A model generated the notes under the pieces. That model did not search any database. It was not told where the DNA came from and saw only the letters and a program-made list of their open reading frames with translations. This document shows positions 42,244 through 50,618 of a stretch of 64,000 bases of DNA, in pieces. Origin of the DNA: Candidatus Omnitrophota bacterium (GTDB lineage Bacteria > Omnitrophota > Gorgyraeia > Gygaellales > Profunditerraquicolaceae); the NCBI GenBank assembly GCA_026387315.1, contig JAPLLY010000015.1, forward strand, positions 24,726 through 88,725. Reading direction: 5' to 3'. The translations under genes and the position numbers were made by a program. Numbering within the stretch: position 1 is the first letter of the stretch; each line of letters opens with the position of its first letter.

Positions 42244-43746
42244 ATGGAAAAGATAATAATATTTGATACAACTTTAAGGGATGGGGAGCAGGCTCCGGGG
42301 GCGTCTTTAAACCCTCAGCAGAAACTGGAGATTGCTTTTGCCCTGGAAAAACTGGGCGTAGATGTGATCGAGGCGGGTTTTCCTATTGCTTCCAGCGGAG
42401 ATTTTCAGGCAGTAAAAAATATCTCTGCCAAAATTAAGAAGAGCGCTATTTGCGGCCTGGCGCGTTGTTTAAAACCGGACATTATTGCCGCGCATAAGGC
42501 TTTAAGAGGCGCTGGGCATCCGCGTATACATTTATTTCTGGCTACTTCTAAAATTCACCTTAAATATAAATTCAAAAAAGCCGAAGATGAAATTTTAACC
42601 TTGGCCAAGGACGCAATCAGAATTGCGCGTAAACTTTGCCCGGACATTGAATTTTCTCCCGAAGATGCTACGCGGTCGGAAAGAGATTTTATTTATCGGA
42701 TAGTGGAGATGGCGATTAATGAGGGAGCGCGGACAATTAATATCCCGGATACCGTAGGGTATAGTTATCCGCAGGAGATTTATTCCCTGATTACTGATAT
42801 TAGAAATAATGTTTCTAATATTGAGAAAGCAGTGCTGGCCATCCATTGTCATGATGATTTAGGGTTATCTACGGCTAATTCATTATCCGCTATATTAGCC
42901 GGAGCCCGGCAGGTTCACTGCACGATTAATGGCATAGGTGAGCGCGCAGGCAATGCGGCATTGGAGGAAGTGGTCATGGCTTTAAAAACGCGTAAAGATG
43001 TGTTCGGTGATTTCTTTACTCAGATTAATACTAAAGAAATATACCGTACATCGCGCCTGGTTAGCAACTTAACAGATTTTGTTGTTCCCCCAAATAAAGC
43101 AATTGTGGGAAGAAATGCTTTTCGTCATGAATCTGGGATACATCAGGACGCCGTATTAAAAAAGCGCTCTACGTATGAAATTATGGATCCGCATGATGTT
43201 GGTATATCTTCGAGCCAGTTAGTTTTAGGCAAGCATTCCGGCCGGCATGCCTTTGGTGACAGGCTAAAGCATATGGGTTTTAATCTTGGCCAAAAGCAGC
43301 TCAACCAGGCTTTTACGCGTTTTAAGGATGTGGCGGATAAAAAGAAAGATATTTACGACGATGATTTAAGAATTATTGTTCAGGATGAAATCCGCCTGAT
43401 TCGTCCGGTTTGGAAATTAGAAAGCTTTGAGGTTGCCTCGGGCACTAAGATCAAGCCTTATGCGTCGGTAATTTTAGATAAAAAAGGTAAGCTCCTTAGT
43501 GGCAGCTCAGGCGGCGATGGCCCGGTGGACGCCTGTTTTAAAGCCTTGGAAAAAATTACTAATTTTAAGGCAAAACTGGAAGATTTTCGTCTGGAAGCAG
43601 TTACCTCGGGCAAGGATGCCTTGGGTCAAGTGAGCCTTAAGCTGAAGGTTTCCGGTTTAATCGTAAACGGCCGTGGCTCAAGTACGGATATTGTGGAAGC
43701 GGCGGTAAGAGCATACATTGATGCCGTAAATAAACTGGAAACGTAA
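42244..43746 (+). CDS. leuA: 2-isopropylmalate synthase
   Basis: 500 aa. First step of leucine synthesis. Motifs: FDTTLRDGEQAPGASL, HCHDDLGLSTAN with the metal His pair, NGIGERAGNAALEE, and GKHSGRHAF; a C-terminal LeuA dimer (leucine-binding) domain is present, which argues against homocitrate or citramalate synthase. ATG 42244 follows GAGGAG; the upstream TTG at 42220 is within a repeat. It shares one base with aroE. Confidence 0.93.
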   Translation: MEKIIIFDTTLRDGEQAPGASLNPQQKLEIAFALEKLGVDVIEAGFPIASSGDFQAVKNISAKIKKSAICGLARCLKPDIIAAHKALRGAGHPRIHLFLATSKIHLKYKFKKAEDEILTLAKDAIRIARKLCPDIEFSPEDATRSERDFIYRIVEMAINEGARTINIPDTVGYSYPQEIYSLITDIRNNVSNIEKAVLAIHCHDDLGLSTANSLSAILAGARQVHCTINGIGERAGNAALEEVVMALKTRKDVFGDFFTQINTKEIYRTSRLVSNLTDFVVPPNKAIVGRNAFRHESGIHQDAVLKKRSTYEIMDPHDVGISSSQLVLGKHSGRHAFGDRLKHMGFNLGQKQLNQAFTRFKDVADKKKDIYDDDLRIIVQDEIRLIRPVWKLESFEVASGTKIKPYASVILDKKGKLLSGSSGGDGPVDACFKALEKITNFKAKLEDFRLEAVTSGKDALGQVSLKLKVSGLIVNGRGSSTDIVEAAVRAYIDAVNKLET

Positions 43747-44588
43747 TGACCTTAAAGCCGAAACTTTACGGTTTAGTAGGTTTTCCTATCCAGCATAGCC
43801 TTTCTCCTGGTATGCATAATGCCGCATTCTGTGCGTTAAAAATAAAAGCCAAATATAAATTATTCCAGTTAAAGCCCGATCAACTAAGGGGCTTCTTGAA
43901 TAGTTTAACCCAGAAAAATATCTGCGGTTTTAATGTTACTTATCCTTACAAAGAAGAAATTCTTAAGTTTCTTGACTGCCAATCTTCGCTGGTAAAGGAA
44001 ATTGGCGCGGCTAATACTGTGGTAGTGGATAAGGGCGGAAAATTAAAAGGTTTTAATACGGATTACCTGGGGTTTATGGCGCATCTGAAAGAATTAAAAC
44101 TTAAGCCCAAGAAAGCAGCCTTAATCGGAGCAGGGGGAGCGGCTAAGGCAGTTTGTTTTGCTTTGGCTAAGATGAAAATTACCCAACTTTGCATTTATGA
44201 TATCGATAAATTTAAAGCCTTAAGCCTCTTTAAGAAATTAAATTCCAGTTTTGGCAAAACTAAATTTGACGTGGCTAGCCGTCTCCAAGATTTAGAGATA
44301 CCGGATAAGGATTTATTAATTAATGCCTCTTCAGTTGGGATGCGCCAGAGCGATCCCTGCCTGGTTGCTCCTGGCGATCTGCATGCCGGGTTGTTTGTCT
44401 ATGATCTTATTTACAGTCCGCTTCAGACAAAGTTAATCATTCTGGCTAAAGAACGCAATTTAAATTTTTCCAATGGCTTGGGGATGCTGTTATACCAGGG
44501 GGTTTTTGCTTTTAAACATTTTACCGGCAGGACTGCCCCGGTTAAGATTATGCAAGAGGCGCTTTTGAAAGGAGCGAATAAAAAATGA
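43746..44588 (+). CDS. aroE: shikimate dehydrogenase
   Basis: 280 aa. Reduces 3-dehydroshikimate with NADPH. Motifs: GLVGFPIQHSLSPGMHN, NVTYPYKE with the catalytic Lys, GAANTVV, NTDYLGF, the NADP motif IGAGGAAKAV and NASSVGM. It starts on the last base of leuA and overlaps the next gene by 4 nt. Confidence 0.95.
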   Translation: MTLKPKLYGLVGFPIQHSLSPGMHNAAFCALKIKAKYKLFQLKPDQLRGFLNSLTQKNICGFNVTYPYKEEILKFLDCQSSLVKEIGAANTVVVDKGGKLKGFNTDYLGFMAHLKELKLKPKKAALIGAGGAAKAVCFALAKMKITQLCIYDIDKFKALSLFKKLNSSFGKTKFDVASRLQDLEIPDKDLLINASSVGMRQSDPCLVAPGDLHAGLFVYDLIYSPLQTKLIILAKERNLNFSNGLGMLLYQGVFAFKHFTGRTAPVKIMQEALLKGANKK

Positions 44589-45397
44589 TTGCCAAGATAA
44601 TTGTTTTTATTTTTGGTTCGATTGTGGGTAGTTTTTTAAACGTCTGTATCCATCGCATGCCTAAAGGCGAATCCGTGGTTTGGCCGCGCTCGCATTGCCC
44701 GAAGTGCCAGAAGAGAATACCAGGTTATGATAATATACCTTTTATCAGCTATATCTTGTTGCAAGGAAAGTGCCGTTTTTGTAAAGAAAAGATATCTTGG
44801 CGTTATCCTTTGGTTGAACTATTAACCGCCCTCTTGATGGTGGCGCTTTTTAACCGTTTTGGCTTAAGTTATGGATTCTTTTTATATATGGTTATGCTTT
44901 GGGGTTTAATGATCGCTACTTTTGTGGATATCCGGCAGCGGATTATTCCCGATGAGGTATCCGTAGGAGGCATGATTATCGGTTTTATTATGGTTTCCGT
45001 AACCGGTTTCAGCTTTAGCCCCTTAAAATTTACTTTTTCTCCGATGGCCAAATCCGCGTTAGGAATAATTGCCGGCGGGGGGATTATTTATTTCACCGGC
45101 GTGCTTTTTGACCTGGTTTATTTTAGACTACTTAAGCGGCCGGCGATTAACGGAGAGACCGAATCTATGGGCGGAGGCGATGTAAAGCTCCTGGCGATGA
45201 TTGGCGCGTTTATGGGCTGGCAGATGGCCATTTTAACCTTCTTCTTGGCGCCGTTTTTAGGTATAGTGATCGGGATTATAAATTTAGCTGCCAAAAAGGA
45301 TCATACCATACCCTACGGCCCATTTCTCTCAATCGCCGCTTTGGTCACTTTATTTTGGGCAGATAAAATAATCTCTTTGTTTCTACCCTACCGGTAA
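44585..45397 (+). CDS. pilD: type IV prepilin peptidase
   Basis: 270 aa membrane aspartyl protease. N-terminal membrane segment, a cytoplasmic zinc domain with CPKC and CRFC, then about six helices. Catalytic Asp residues: FVDIRQRIIPDE and GGGDVKLLAM. Cleaves and methylates type IV pilin or type II secretion pseudopilins, so such a machine should exist elsewhere in the genome. Confidence 0.94.
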   Translation: MIAKIIVFIFGSIVGSFLNVCIHRMPKGESVVWPRSHCPKCQKRIPGYDNIPFISYILLQGKCRFCKEKISWRYPLVELLTALLMVALFNRFGLSYGFFLYMVMLWGLMIATFVDIRQRIIPDEVSVGGMIIGFIMVSVTGFSFSPLKFTFSPMAKSALGIIAGGGIIYFTGVLFDLVYFRLLKRPAINGETESMGGGDVKLLAMIGAFMGWQMAILTFFLAPFLGIVIGIINLAAKKDHTIPYGPFLSIAALVTLFWADKIISLFLPYR

Positions 45398-45410
45398 GAA
45401 AATTTATAAG

Positions 45411-47249
45411 ATGCCTGAATTAAGCTTCGAAAAGTCAGTTTCCGATACCATCTCTGGCGGCAGTTGGAAGAATATTGGTTTTAAAAAGCGCGCCGGGGTA
45501 TTAATTCCGTTGTTTACTGTTCATTCCAAGAATAGTTATGGCGTAGGCGACCTGGGTGATTTAAAGCTGGTTATTGATTGGGCAAAATTAACCGCCAATT
45601 CTATCATTCAGCTTTTACCGATGAATGAAACCGGTTCATTCTTTTGCCCTTATGATGCCTTGAGTTCTTTTGCCCTGGAGCCGGCTTATATTTGTTTAAA
45701 ATATTTTCCTAGACGGCATTCTGACCCTGAGCGGAACGCGGCCCCCGCCAAAGGCGGGGTTCCTCAGGATGACGATAGGGGATCCCAATATGTTGATTAC
45801 TCTGTAAAAGAGGGAAAGCTTAAATTACTTTGGGATGTCTATCTAGCCGCGGATTTGGCTGAAGCGTTGGATTTTGAAGAATTTCAACTGAAGAATTCTT
45901 ATTGGCTGCCGGATTTTGCTCTATTTAAAGTGTTAAAGGAATATCATCAGGAAAAGCCCTGGTATGAATGGGAAAAAGGTTTTAAAGACCGTCAGCCAGA
46001 GGCGTTACGGGAATTCCAGCAGGAAAATATCGAGAAAATAACTTTTCAGATGTGGCTGCAATGGATTCTTTTTAAACAGTTTAAAGAGGCTAGTGTTTAT
46101 GCCGCCGCCAATAATGTTTTTATCAAAGGCGATTTGCCGGTTTTGGTTTCCCGGGATAGCGCGGATGTCTGGAGCCATTTAGAATTTTTCAAGCTGGATT
46201 TTGCCGCCGGAGCTCCTGCGGATATGTACGCGGTTTTAGGGCAGCGCTGGGGAATGCCTACTTATAATTGGGAGGCGATTGCCCGCGATAATTATCGCTA
46301 CCTAAAAGAGAAATTAAAATACGCGCAGGAGTTTTATCATATCTTAAGGATTGACCATGTGGTCGGGCTTTTCCGTATCTGGAGCATACCTTATAGTGAT
46401 CCGGAGCAGAATCAGGGGTTAAACGGAGTTTTTGATCCGCTTGATGAACAGCTTTGGGATGAGCATGGCCGTAAGATCTTAAGCGTTTTGGCGCGGAATA
46501 CTAAAATGTTGCTTTGCGCGGAAGATTTAGGTGTGATTCCGAAATGTTGTACTGCTGCCTTACTGGAATTTGGTATCCCGGGAAATGATGTACAGCGCTG
46601 GGTAAAAGATTGGAATGTCCGTCATGATTTTCTTGGGCCCCAGGAGTATCGGCAGCTGGCCGTGGCCATGCTTTCAACTCATGATACGACTAACTGGAAG
46701 GCCTGGTGGCAGTATGAAGCTGGCACAGTTGATCAGGGTTTATTCATCAGAAAGTGCAATGAACGCAAAATAGATTTTGCCAGGGTGAGTTTAAAACTTT
46801 TTGAGCTTAGCCTTTCGTTTCATGGGCGCCTGCGTTGGAAGAATGAGATTAATTGCCTAGATAAACTGCTTGGGGAGCTGGGTAAAAGAAAGGAAGAGGC
46901 CGGGGATTTTATTGAGCTTTATGAAAATACCTTTGCAGAAAAAGAAAAGCTTTGGAAGATTTTAGATTGCGCCGGAGAGATGGAGGAGATTGCCAGCGCG
47001 GATTTATTAGCCAGGGTAATGAAGTTTGTTTTAAGCTCTCGCGCGGTATTCTGCATTAATTCTATCCGGGATTATTTAAGCCTGGCGGGCCTATTTAAGG
47101 GTGACCCCTACCAATATCGGATCAATGTTCCCGGAACGATTAGCCCGAAAAACTGGTCGTTACGGCTTCCGCTTAGCCTTGAAGAATTACTCGCGCATCC
47201 GCTAAATAAGCAGATCCGTAAGATGATTGTGGATTCAGAGAGAGTTTAA
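45411..47249 (+). CDS. malQ: 4-alpha-glucanotransferase (amylomaltase) with an in-frame repeat insert
   Basis: 612 aa; family members are commonly 500-700. GH77 motifs: GVGDLGDLK near residue 42, GDLPVLVSRDSADVW, the nucleophile segment ILRIDHVVGLFRIW, CAEDLGVIP and LSTHDTTNWKAWW. It moves glucan chains in glycogen or maltodextrin metabolism. Residues about 103-122 (HSDPERN...QDDDR) are encoded by a palindromic repeat at 45717-45779; they are proline- and charge-rich and break an otherwise normal (KYF...YVDY) stretch. Confidence 0.92.
   Translation: MPELSFEKSVSDTISGGSWKNIGFKKRAGVLIPLFTVHSKNSYGVGDLGDLKLVIDWAKLTANSIIQLLPMNETGSFFCPYDALSSFALEPAYICLKYFPRRHSDPERNAAPAKGGVPQDDDRGSQYVDYSVKEGKLKLLWDVYLAADLAEALDFEEFQLKNSYWLPDFALFKVLKEYHQEKPWYEWEKGFKDRQPEALREFQQENIEKITFQMWLQWILFKQFKEASVYAAANNVFIKGDLPVLVSRDSADVWSHLEFFKLDFAAGAPADMYAVLGQRWGMPTYNWEAIARDNYRYLKEKLKYAQEFYHILRIDHVVGLFRIWSIPYSDPEQNQGLNGVFDPLDEQLWDEHGRKILSVLARNTKMLLCAEDLGVIPKCCTAALLEFGIPGNDVQRWVKDWNVRHDFLGPQEYRQLAVAMLSTHDTTNWKAWWQYEAGTVDQGLFIRKCNERKIDFARVSLKLFELSLSFHGRLRWKNEINCLDKLLGELGKRKEEAGDFIELYENTFAEKEKLWKILDCAGEMEEIASADLLARVMKFVLSSRAVFCINSIRDYLSLAGLFKGDPYQYRINVPGTISPKNWSLRLPLSLEELLAHPLNKQIRKMIVDSERV
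45717..45779. repeat. palindromic repeat inserted in frame within malQ
   Basis: CCCCGCC-AAA-GGCGGGG with flanking CCTGAG...GGAA and TTCCTCAGG arms, plus the border words CATTCTGA and GGATGACGATAG typical of dispersed bacterial repeats. No frameshift or stop results. Confidence 0.75.
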
Positions 47250-47266
47250 AAATATTCAAAAATAAA

Positions 47267-47455
47267 GGGGTTCTATTTTTGAATTCCGGGGGGAATTCCT
47301 ACTACTGTCATTCCCGCGAGGAACGTAGACCTACGCGGTCTACATATATGTAGACCGCGTAGGTCTACACAGGTAGACGGAAATTTAATCCCCACTGGAG
47401 TTTACCCCCGTGAAAACGGGGGTGGGAATGACGTTAGAAGAATAGAACCGTCCCC
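47267..47455. repeat. three repeats nested inside one another (GGGGACGGTTCT copy 7)
   Basis: Outermost: GGGG-TTCTATTTTT (47267; ACGG missing) and AATAGAACCGTCCCC (ends 47455). Middle: GTCATTCCC (47307) with GGGAATGAC (ends 47432), also holding a CCCCCGT-GAAA-ACGGGGG hairpin. Innermost: the 44-bp palindrome at 47325-47368. Confidence 0.85.
47325..47368. repeat. 44-bp perfect loopless palindrome, copy 1
   Basis: Begins GTAGACCTACGCGGTCTAC and is its own reverse complement over all 44 bases, centred on ATATAT. Identical to 49177-49220. Confidence 0.95.
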
Positions 47456-47478
47456 GGGATTTATAAACTATTAATTTT

Positions 47479-48198
47479 ATGGGAACTTTGAAAGGCGCGG
47501 AATATTATATTTCTAAGTTAGCCGGTAAGGCGATGACTGACTATGCTATGGTGGCTAATGGGGATAAGATAGCGGTGGCTATTTCCGGCGGAAAGGACTC
47601 TTTAAGTTTACTTAAGCTTCTAAAAGATAGGCAGAAGTTTGTGCCTATAAAATATGAGCTTTTAGCCGTGCATGTGGATATGGGTTATCCCTGTCATCAT
47701 CCCAAGATTCTGGCGGAGTATTTTAATAAGATAGGCGTAGAGTATCATATTGAGAAAATTGATATATTAAAAGGCAAAAGCCGTAAGGATATCTCTTGTT
47801 TTTGGTGTTCCTGGAACCGGCGCAAAGCTCTTTTTGAAGTAACTAAACGTTTTAAGTGTACCAAGCTTGCTTTGGGCCACCATAAGGATGATATTATTGA
47901 AACTATTCTACTGAATATGTTTTTTAACGGAGAGATTTCGGGAATGAATCCGAAGCAGGAGCTTTTTAAGGGGGCAATCACGATTATCCGGCCGCTGGCT
48001 TATGTGGATGAGGATTTAATCGTAAAATTAGCTAAAGAATTGGAATTCCCGCATCATAAATGCGCCTGCCCGAATTCCATAACTTCTAAACGCACTAAGA
48101 TTACCGAAATTATCAAAGAGCTGAAGAAGGATTGCCCTGATATAAAGACTAATATTTTTAGAAGCATAAAAAGAATAAGATCGGAATATTTGCTTTAA
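47479..48198 (+). CDS. ttcA: TtcA-type tRNA 2-thiocytidine synthase
   Basis: 239 aa. PP-loop ATPase motif AISGGKDSLSLL, then CFWC near 111-114 and CACPNS near 196, the cysteine pairs of TtcA that hold a [4Fe-4S] cluster and sulfur. LGHHKDDIIETILLNMFFNG is the family core. It thiolates cytidine 32 of some tRNAs. Related TtuA enzymes thiolate U54; the single N-terminal region without zinc fingers favours TtcA. Confidence 0.88.
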   Translation: MGTLKGAEYYISKLAGKAMTDYAMVANGDKIAVAISGGKDSLSLLKLLKDRQKFVPIKYELLAVHVDMGYPCHHPKILAEYFNKIGVEYHIEKIDILKGKSRKDISCFWCSWNRRKALFEVTKRFKCTKLALGHHKDDIIETILLNMFFNGEISGMNPKQELFKGAITIIRPLAYVDEDLIVKLAKELEFPHHKCACPNSITSKRTKITEIIKELKKDCPDIKTNIFRSIKRIRSEYLL

Positions 48199-48216
48199 TC
48201 GCCAAGCTTGCGGTGG

Positions 48217-48222
48217 TATAAT
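48217..48222 (+). promoter_or_regulatory. TATAAT close to the rmuC start, possible leaderless promoter
   Basis: A perfect TATAAT lies 6 bases before the ATG at 48229, with no ribosome binding site. The -35 is weak (TTTAAT at 48194 with 17-bp spacing). Confidence 0.4.
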
Positions 48223-48228
48223 AACTTT

Positions 48229-49155
48229 ATGATTATTCTAGCGGCAATATTATTACTAAGTTTAGCCGGATTTATCGTGGCGGTCGTGCTCAAAATTTCC
48301 TCTCAGGTTAATGAGCGCCTGAATCAGATGAATCAGTCTATTCAGGAGGCTAATAAAATTATCGGCCAGAATTTAGGCGGCGCTACCGCTGTCTTCGGAA
48401 ATGTCAAAGAGCAGTTGGGAAAGCTGGAGGAGACCAATAAACAGATTATCGCTATCAGTAAAGATATTTCCAGCCTCCAGGAGCTTTTACGCGCGCCAAA
48501 ATTTCGCGGGGCGATGGGAGAGGTTTTATTAGAAAATTTACTTTCTCAGGTTTTGCCTAAAGAGCATTATCAGGCTCAATATCGTTTTAAAAATGGGGAT
48601 GCCGTGGACGCGGTTATCCGGCTTGGCGAGCGGTTAGTTCCGGTGGACGCTAAGTTTAGTTTAGAGAATTTCCAGAAGATGATGGAGGCCGGGGATGAAC
48701 CAGCAAAAGATTCTTTTCGTAAAAAATTTATTCAGGACATAAAAAATCGCATCAATGAGATTGCCGCGAAATATATTTTGCCCGCGGAAAATACTTATGA
48801 TTTTGCCCTGATGTATATTCCGGCGGAGAATGTTTATTATGAAGTGATTATTAAAGAGGATATCTTTACTTACAGTATGTCGAAAAAAGTTATTCCCGTC
48901 TCGCCGAATACTTTCTACGCTTATTTACAGGTAATTTGTTTAGGTTTGCGCGGCCTTAAAGTGGAGGAGAACGCTAAGATGATTTTAAAAAGTTTAGGCG
49001 CTCTTTCTATCGAGACGGATAAATTTAAAGAAGATTTTAATATCTTAGGCGGCCATCTTTTAAATGCCAATACTAAGTACGCGGACGCGCAGAAGCGTTT
49101 TGATAAGGTCTCTGAGCGCCTGATAAACATTCAGGATACCAAGTCCATAGAATAA
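48229..49155 (+). CDS. rmuC: RmuC family protein
   Basis: 308 aa. N-terminal membrane anchor (about residues 2-22), a coiled coil to about 90, then the nuclease-like RmuC core: FRGAMGEVLLENLLSQVLP, DAVIRLGERLVPVDAKFSLENF and FALMYIPAENVYYEV. It is linked to limiting recombination of inverted repeats in E. coli, which is notable in a genome so rich in palindromes. Start ATG 48229 gives a sensible anchor; the 48208 reading does not. Confidence 0.9.
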   Translation: MIILAAILLLSLAGFIVAVVLKISSQVNERLNQMNQSIQEANKIIGQNLGGATAVFGNVKEQLGKLEETNKQIIAISKDISSLQELLRAPKFRGAMGEVLLENLLSQVLPKEHYQAQYRFKNGDAVDAVIRLGERLVPVDAKFSLENFQKMMEAGDEPAKDSFRKKFIQDIKNRINEIAAKYILPAENTYDFALMYIPAENVYYEVIIKEDIFTYSMSKKVIPVSPNTFYAYLQVICLGLRGLKVEENAKMILKSLGALSIETDKFKEDFNILGGHLLNANTKYADAQKRFDKVSERLINIQDTKSIE

Positions 49156-49176
49156 ATGGAATTACTCGCCAAGCAC

Positions 49177-49220
49177 GTAGACCTACGCGGTCTACATATA
49201 TGTAGACCGCGTAGGTCTAC
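49177..49220. repeat. 44-bp perfect loopless palindrome, copy 2
   Basis: Identical to 47325-47368. Here it stands alone between rmuC and yggU, with AC...GT extending the pairing two more bases each side. Confidence 0.95.
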
Positions 49221-49246
49221 GTAGGTAAACGGGAATAAATTAACCT

Positions 49247-49495
49247 ATGATTTTTAATATTCGGGTTAGCCCTCGCGCCAGCCGTAACCGGGTTGAGCAA
49301 ATCGGAAATACTTTGAAGGTTTATTTGACTAAACCGGCCTCTGACGGCCTGGCGAACAGCCAGCTGATTGAGTTTTTAAGCGAACATTTTAAAATTAAGA
49401 AATATCAGATTAAGATCAAAAGCGGCATAAAATCGCGCAATAAACTGGTAGAGATAAATAGATCCTTAAAAACAAAGGGGACGGTTCTATTTTAA
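49247..49495 (+). CDS. yggU: YggU/DUF167 family protein with repeat-encoded C-terminus
   Basis: 82 aa. Small alpha/beta protein with VSPRASRNRVE, KVYLTKPASDGLANSQLIEFLSEHF and the SGIKSRNKLVEI end, all typical. The final residues (KTKGTVLF) and the stop are encoded by the GGGGACGGTTCT repeat. Without the 79-bp duplication-plus-insert the frame would continue from NKLVEI into SAAV and stop inside pgeF. Confidence 0.88.
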   Translation: MIFNIRVSPRASRNRVEQIGNTLKVYLTKPASDGLANSQLIEFLSEHFKIKKYQIKIKSGIKSRNKLVEINRSLKTKGTVLF

Positions 49496-49536
49496 AAATA
49501 GAACCGTCCCCTGGATTCATAAACTGGTAGAGATAA
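49440..49536. repeat. 18-bp direct repeats flanking a GGGGACGGTTCT element
   Basis: ATAAACTGGTAGAGATAA occurs at 49440-49457 and again at 49519-49536, exactly. Between them lie 61 bp holding copy 8 of the palindrome. It looks like a target duplication, though strand slippage could also create it. Confidence 0.85.
49477..49511. repeat. GGGGACGGTTCT palindrome, copy 8
   Basis: GGGGACGGTTCTATTTT with AAAATAGAACCGTCCCC. The yggU stop TAA lies in its loop. Confidence 0.92.
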
Positions 49537-50265
49537 GTGCAGCCGTCTAATCCATTAGAAAAATTCAAGATAGAATCGGTGATCGCTTCTTTTAGCCGGC
49601 GCCAGGATGGGAATATGTCTTTGTGTTTTGGAGATACACGGGATGCTTTAGAAAATCGGGGGAAATTTCTAACTTCTCTGGGTATTGACTATCGAAATTT
49701 AATTACGGCTAAACAAGTTCATGGGAAGAATGTCAAGTATGTGGGGCAAGAAAATAAAGGAAACGGCGCCTTGGATTACGAGAGTTCGGTTATGGATACG
49801 GATGGTTTTATAACCGACCAGCCCGGCGTTCCGCTGGCGGTATTAACCGCGGATTGCTTGTCAGTTTTTATTTATGATCCTAAACGGCCGGCGATTGCTA
49901 TTTTACACGCGGGTTGGCGCGGCACTGAGCAGAATATTTCTCAGGAGGGGGTCAGGGCAATGCAAAATAAATTTGGCAGCCAGCCCAAGGATTTACTGGT
50001 TGGTTTTGGGCCGTCCATTCGTTCCTGTTGTTTCCAGGTCGAGGATGATTTTAAAAGTAATTTTGCTTTCGGGCTGGCCGCAAAAGACGGCCGGGTTTTT
50101 ATGGATATCGCGCTGATCAATCAAAGGCAGTTGATTGATTGCGGAGTAAGAGCAGGAAATATTTTTGACCCCGCGCTTTGCACCTTTTCTGATGATGATT
50201 TTTTTTCATTCCGCAAGGAAGCCAAGGATGCTGGCAGGTTGATTTCTGTGATGATGCTTAAATGA
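49537..50265 (+). CDS. pgeF: PgeF/YfiH family polyphenol oxidase (laccase domain)
   Basis: 242 aa. Motifs: KQVHG near 66, TADCLSVFIYDP with the zinc Cys, LHAGWRGT with the zinc His, and GPSIRSCCFQVEDD. Family members act on purine nucleosides or clear miscoupled muropeptides (UDP-MurNAc-L-Ser). GTG start at 49537 directly after the second 18-bp repeat, so its ribosome binding region (GGTAGAG) is the duplicated one. Overlaps the next gene by 4 nt. Confidence 0.9.
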   Translation: MQPSNPLEKFKIESVIASFSRRQDGNMSLCFGDTRDALENRGKFLTSLGIDYRNLITAKQVHGKNVKYVGQENKGNGALDYESSVMDTDGFITDQPGVPLAVLTADCLSVFIYDPKRPAIAILHAGWRGTEQNISQEGVRAMQNKFGSQPKDLLVGFGPSIRSCCFQVEDDFKSNFAFGLAAKDGRVFMDIALINQRQLIDCGVRAGNIFDPALCTFSDDDFFSFRKEAKDAGRLISVMMLK

Positions 50266-50492
50266 GCACAAAATACGTACTGGAGTTTGTTTTACATGCT
50301 AAAGACAGCTCGCCGAAAATCATTAAGAGCGCCTTGGCGGAGTTTGGCAGTGATTTGGTAGTTGGTGATTGCCAAAAGCAAGGGGAAAGTTGCAATTACC
50401 AGGTAAGTATGATTACCGAAGATCCTACTTTAGTTTTCGACCTTTGCTCGCAATTGGGCAGAATTAGGTCGGTTAAGGTGCGCGAAAGCTAA
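50262..50492 (+). CDS. small ACT-like protein of unknown function
   Basis: 76 aa, coupled to pgeF by an ATGA overlap. The alternation of beta-alpha-beta (YVLEFVLHA, then a helix, VVGDCQ, YQVSMITED, a helix, SVKVRES) suggests a ferredoxin-like or ACT fold. No catalytic motif. I do not recognise the family. Confidence 0.7.
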   Translation: MSTKYVLEFVLHAKDSSPKIIKSALAEFGSDLVVGDCQKQGESCNYQVSMITEDPTLVFDLCSQLGRIRSVKVRES

Positions 50493-50509
50493 GGGATGAT
50501 TAAAAACAA

Positions 50510-50553
50510 GGGGACGGTTCTATTTTTTATATATAAAAAATAGCACCGTCCCC
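50510..50553. repeat. GGGGACGGTTCT palindrome, copy 9
   Basis: CTATTTTTTATATATAAAAAATAG loop region is palindromic; the right arm has GCACC in place of GAACC, one unpaired position. Confidence 0.9.
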
Positions 50554-50618
50554 TTTATTCTTGAATGAAGTAGATATCCATGGTATGATTGTTTTAAGAA
50601 TGGAGGTTAGTTTAAACT

